From NCBI RefSeq assembly GCF_001039355.2, contig NW_019775807.1:67382-131381 (forward strand): DNA of 64,000 nt, read 5' to 3'. Below are positions 61,200 to 64,000 of the stretch, one piece after another. Position numbers and translations under genes: made by a program. Every line of letters starts with the position of its first letter. Within the stretch, counting starts at the first letter, position 1. Under the pieces are notes generated by a model. The model made no database searches. It had not been told where the DNA came from and saw nothing but the letters and a program-made list of their open reading frames with translations. Source of the stretch: Lingula anatina (lineage: Eukaryota; Brachiopoda; Lingulata; Lingulida; Lingulidae).

Positions 61200-61238
<39 letters not shown>
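61200..61238 (+). repeat. (TG)n microsatellite
   Basis: About 19 TG units. Confidence 0.95.
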
Positions 61239-61239
<1 letters not shown>

Positions 61240-61434
61240 CATAAAAAATTAGCATGACTTTGGGACACTTTCAAACACTGATAGTATAAACCAGCATTTG
61301 AAACAGAAGTAGAATTTTAATTGTAGTATATTGATTTTACTCACAAGAGCAGTGGATAGATGAATTGTTGAGGACATGGTATTTCACTATGACTTGCTGA
61401 CTGGTCAGTTTTGCTGGCACATAAACTTCATTTT

Positions 61435-61439
61435 TATTT

Positions 61440-61478
<39 letters not shown>

Positions 61479-61483
61479 TTTTT
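61435..61483 (+). repeat. (TTTA)n microsatellite with poly-T end
   Basis: About ten TTTA/TTTAT units running into a T-run. Confidence 0.9.
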
Positions 61484-61489
61484 TTTTTT

Positions 61490-63068
61490 AACGAGCCTGT
61501 GGTTAGGAAAGTGGAACAAGAGATGCAGTCCACCATAGCTGTCTAGAATACAAATAAAATACATGTAAAATATAAAGAAAGGCTTGCATGCAAGTTGTAA
61601 TTTGATTTCCCATTACAGAATGTGAGCTGAGACTTCCCACTGTGCCTTAGGCTGTAAAATCAATCTATGAGTGATCTTCAAGGTTACATGAGAGTTGAAG
61701 AAAAGTTCAGAAAATACAATGCTGCGAATGACAGGAGTGTTTCAGATGTGATATAATATACATGTTGAACAAAGGAAAAATTGAGAAAATGAATAATTGA
61801 AAACTGAAGAAAATATCATAAAAATGCCCAATTTGAAATATGTGCTTGGTTTATGCTTAACACAAGTGATATATGTACAACTTACTCCTAAATCAACGTG
61901 ATTTGCCTCTTACAGAAATGGTAGGTGAAGTAATATCTGCTTGTAGATAAATGAAAGCCTTGCAGTATTTACTGTGACTAATGATTATCTTTCACTGCAA
62001 GCACCATATTTCAGTAATGCACATGTAGCTTGTAGTAAAGTTTTAAATTATGCAGGTGTGATTCCCAGGCACTACTTTTTTTAGAGGTTACTGAAAACAC
62101 TGCTGCCAGCATGCCTCTTTAGTCTTATGTATAATCTCTGAATCTCTGGGTGTTTCCATGCTTGGCATTGATAGCTGCCTTATCCTTCCCAGTATATGCT
62201 GTTCTTTACAGAAATGGACAATAATAATAATAATAACTGTAATAAAATAATAATTGTATTAAATAATAATAATTATTATAATAATAACAATAATTGAAAT
62301 AATAATAATAATAATGTTTATTTTAACCAATTTGATAGAAAGCATCCAAATTATTGAAGTTAAACGTCATCATGTGTGCTGATTATGATGATATGAGATC
62401 CCAGTGCATACATTGCCTCAGAAACTCAGGGTAGCATTTTATTACAGAACTGAAAATTGGGACAATCTATAGTACTACACTGGCTGCAAGGAGTGGCTGT
62501 AGTAATTAATCTGTGTTGGTGGTTATAGGATAATGAAAGTTTCATTACATAAAATTTTGTGTCTGATAATGTGTGTGTTCTGGGTCACTTGTTATTATTA
62601 AATGTTTGCATATAAGTAAGCTGTTGTGAGTTGATAGAAGATTTCACTTTGTAGAAAAGGAGTACCTATTCAGAAGCGATTTCTTTAAAATTAGAAATGA
62701 CTTTATTTTTGTTAATAGGCCTCTGATCCTTTATTGCATTTTCTTGGCATGGTATAAGTTTCCATTATATTTATGATTCTGATGAAAGTTGATCTGTGTG
62801 GTAGTGATTTTCATAACAATAAATTTTAAAACTGTTCAATTTCTACACAAATTATTGTGTAGAAATTGAACAGTTTGAAAATTCATCATTATGAATTATA
62901 TTTATGATATGAAAGTGGTGGCAAAAATGATAATCATAATTATTATGAAAAGAAATTTTCTGGCAAACATGGGGAGTTTCATTGTCATCAACTTGAAACT
63001 GCAAACTACTAGTACTTATATATACTGTAGATTATGTACATATTTAAGTTTTTAAAAAATGTAATAAC

Positions 63069-63101
<33 letters not shown>

Positions 63102-63232
63102 GAAAACACTTTTCTGGCAAAGATAAAAAAATTTTATCAGCAATTTGAAGCTGCATGGTGTTTTAGAAATAGCTGCAATAGAATCAACCTGATGTGTAAA
63201 TTAGTGACATGTTTCCTCTTGCTCTTTGCCAG
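61490..63232. other. Non-coding region, possibly intronic
   Basis: AT-rich, with imperfect AAT/TTA tracts (62220-62320, 63065-63101) and a perfect hairpin at 62829-62876. It ends in a polypyrimidine tract and acceptor (CTCTTTGCCAG) just before the candidate exon. Confidence 0.4.
62829..62876 (+). repeat. Perfect 22-bp inverted repeat with 4-base loop
   Basis: Arms 62829-62850 and 62855-62876 are exactly complementary around ATTA. Weaker pairing extends outward. It would fold into a stable cruciform or RNA hairpin. Confidence 0.9.
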
Positions 63233-63366
63233 TCAGGGCTCAGGAGCTTTCTCAAAGCCTTCTTCATATCCTCTTGGGAAATAAAGATGTTGATGACTCG
63301 GATATTGGTTTCACAGTATTACTTTTAGAGGAAGTGCAATACAGAGGTATCAGATCTACTTGGAAA
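63233..63366 (+). CDS. Candidate internal exon of an unidentified gene
   Basis: 134 bp between a strong acceptor (TTTCCTCTTGCTCTTTGCCAG) and donor GTGAGT. It is open in the frame that completes one codon with its first two bases and then encodes 44 residues: RAQELSQSLLHILLGN, KDVDDSDIGFT, LLLEEVQYRGIRSTWK. Base composition and codon use look coding compared with the surrounding DNA. I do not recognise the protein. The spacing of hydrophobic residues is compatible with helices 3-6 of a death-type domain, which is speculation. The gene would continue to the right, outside the window. Confidence 0.42.
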
Positions 63367-63400
63367 GTGAGTTTCAGATGCACAATGCTTGTATTTTATG

Positions 63401-63610
63401 CCCTTGGTTCAGATTGCATGTCTATGCATGTAATTGATACGTGTACAACCATTGGTTCAGCTTAGATGTCAATGCATGTAATTGATACGTGTACAACCAT
63501 TGGTTCAGCTTAGATGTCAATGCATGTAATTGATACGTGTACAACCATTGGTTCAGCTTAGATGTCAATGCATGTACTTTATATGTGTACGACCCTTGGT
63601 TCGACTTGGA
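63401..63610 (+). repeat. 48-bp tandem repeat, about 4 copies
   Basis: The unit GATGTCAATGCATGTAATTG…, then GTTCAGCTTA, repeats at a 48-bp period; the middle copies are near-identical and the outer ones diverged. It lies about 35 bases after the candidate exon's donor, so it is presumably intronic. Confidence 0.92.
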
Positions 63611-63972
63611 TGCAAATTTTCATGATTTGATGGCTATGGACAATAAAACTAAAAAGTTTGTTTTGGAAATGGAAGTTTAATCGGAAGTCACTGATGTCTT
63701 CTGTGACAATTACTTGTGTGGATTTTAATAGAATTCAATTTGTAATTATTAAAGAAGTTAAAGGCAGGTTTATACTGGAGATAAACTGGCCTAATTTAGT
63801 GCAATTCATTGATATCTTGGTAGGAGATCTGATTTTTTGACTAATTTTCTGAGATGGGTTTTTACATGTTCTGATTAAGATGAGCCCTTCTACATTAGAA
63901 AGTGGCTTAATTCTGTAGTTCTTTGCACCTCTGTTTTTGCCTTGGTTTGAAATAAACCCCTTTCTGCCCCCC

Positions 63973-63999
63973 TCCCCCCTCACACACACACACACACAA
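63973..63999 (+). repeat. (CA)n microsatellite at the window end
   Basis: A CA tract following a C-rich run. It reaches the end of the window. Confidence 0.85.
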
Positions 64000-64000
64000 G

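Larger units (their letters stand above)
59790..61430 (+). repeat. Decayed ~200-bp tandem array (about 7 units)
   Basis: A weakly conserved block recurs: GAGATCAATG at ~59946, GAGATCAGTTGCA at ~60159, GAGATCATTC at ~60360, GAGATCAGTTGCA at ~60549, GAGATCAATG at ~60748, GAGGTCATTG at ~61179. It is preceded each time by GTGAACTGAAAACAG-like DNA, and GGTTAGTTGCATG follows two of the units. Spacings are about 213, 201, 189 and 199. The last, ~431, is explained by the 213-bp MITE inserted at 60763. Units are highly diverged. Most are non-coding; one retains a short protein-like frame (see 59967). Confidence 0.6.

Noticed and set aside
1-64000. tRNA, rRNA or CRISPR features
   Set aside because: No cloverleaf with A and B boxes, no rRNA segment and no regularly spaced repeat-spacer array was found. 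The direct repeats here are microsatellites or tandem units without spacers.

Overview
This is eukaryotic, intron-containing, AT-rich DNA from an invertebrate animal genome. Coding exons sit in long non-coding stretches full of microsatellites, homopolymers and short inverted-repeat transposons. Lowercase n marks five single-base gaps (8329, 14534, 19960, 32897, 47643). The gene set (one Cas-family adaptor, an LRR-Roc-COR-CARD protein, CFDP1) and the repeat types suggest a heterozygous marine bilaterian, perhaps a mollusc or another lophotrochozoan. The phylum cannot be settled from the sequence alone.

Layout. (1) About 6.7-31.6 kb, + strand: a Cas scaffold gene (p130Cas/BCAR1 family). It has a possible TATA promoter and micro first coding exon near 6.7-7.8 kb, a clear SH3 exon at 11645-11935, and one very large last coding exon at 26439-28910. 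That exon holds the YxxP substrate domain, the serine-rich helical bundle, the proline-rich stretch, the YDYVHL Src-binding site and the C-terminal FAT-like domain. A ~2.7 kb 3' UTR follows. (2) 32898-37984: a second, 5'-truncated copy of the end of that gene, beginning right after a gap base in mid-exon. It looks like an uncollapsed second haplotype. (3) 39.5-43.7 kb, - strand: a three-coding-exon gene for a 1019-residue LRR-Roc-COR protein ending in a CARD-like domain that is interrupted by a Ser/Pro-rich insert. (4) 46097-51307, - strand: CFDP1 (BCNT/Swc5 family). Eight exons splice in phase to 317 residues; exons 6 and 7 are present twice because of a 1203-bp tandem duplication across a gap base. 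(5) 51.3-64 kb: mostly non-coding. It holds a transposon cluster, a decayed ~200-bp tandem array, and one good-looking exon of an unidentified + strand gene at 63233-63366.

The proteins have separate jobs: Cas is an adhesion and tyrosine-kinase scaffold, the Roco-CARD protein is probably a GTP-binding signalling adaptor, and CFDP1 acts in histone H2A.Z exchange. BCAR1 and CFDP1 are also neighbours in human 16q23, so the linkage may be ancient.

Three of the five gap bases sit exactly at the join of a long direct duplication (2.9 kb, ~5.1 kb, 1.2 kb). This is best explained by assembly (unmerged contig ends or both alleles kept), and the window should be read with those copies collapsed. The most interesting biological signals are the split CARD, a TTAA-flanked MITE family whose central palindrome changed on both arms together, a MITE family with exact 4-bp target duplications, an apparent allele-specific tandem-repeat element at the end of the first BCAR1 copy, and the decayed array with possible death-fold exons near the right end.
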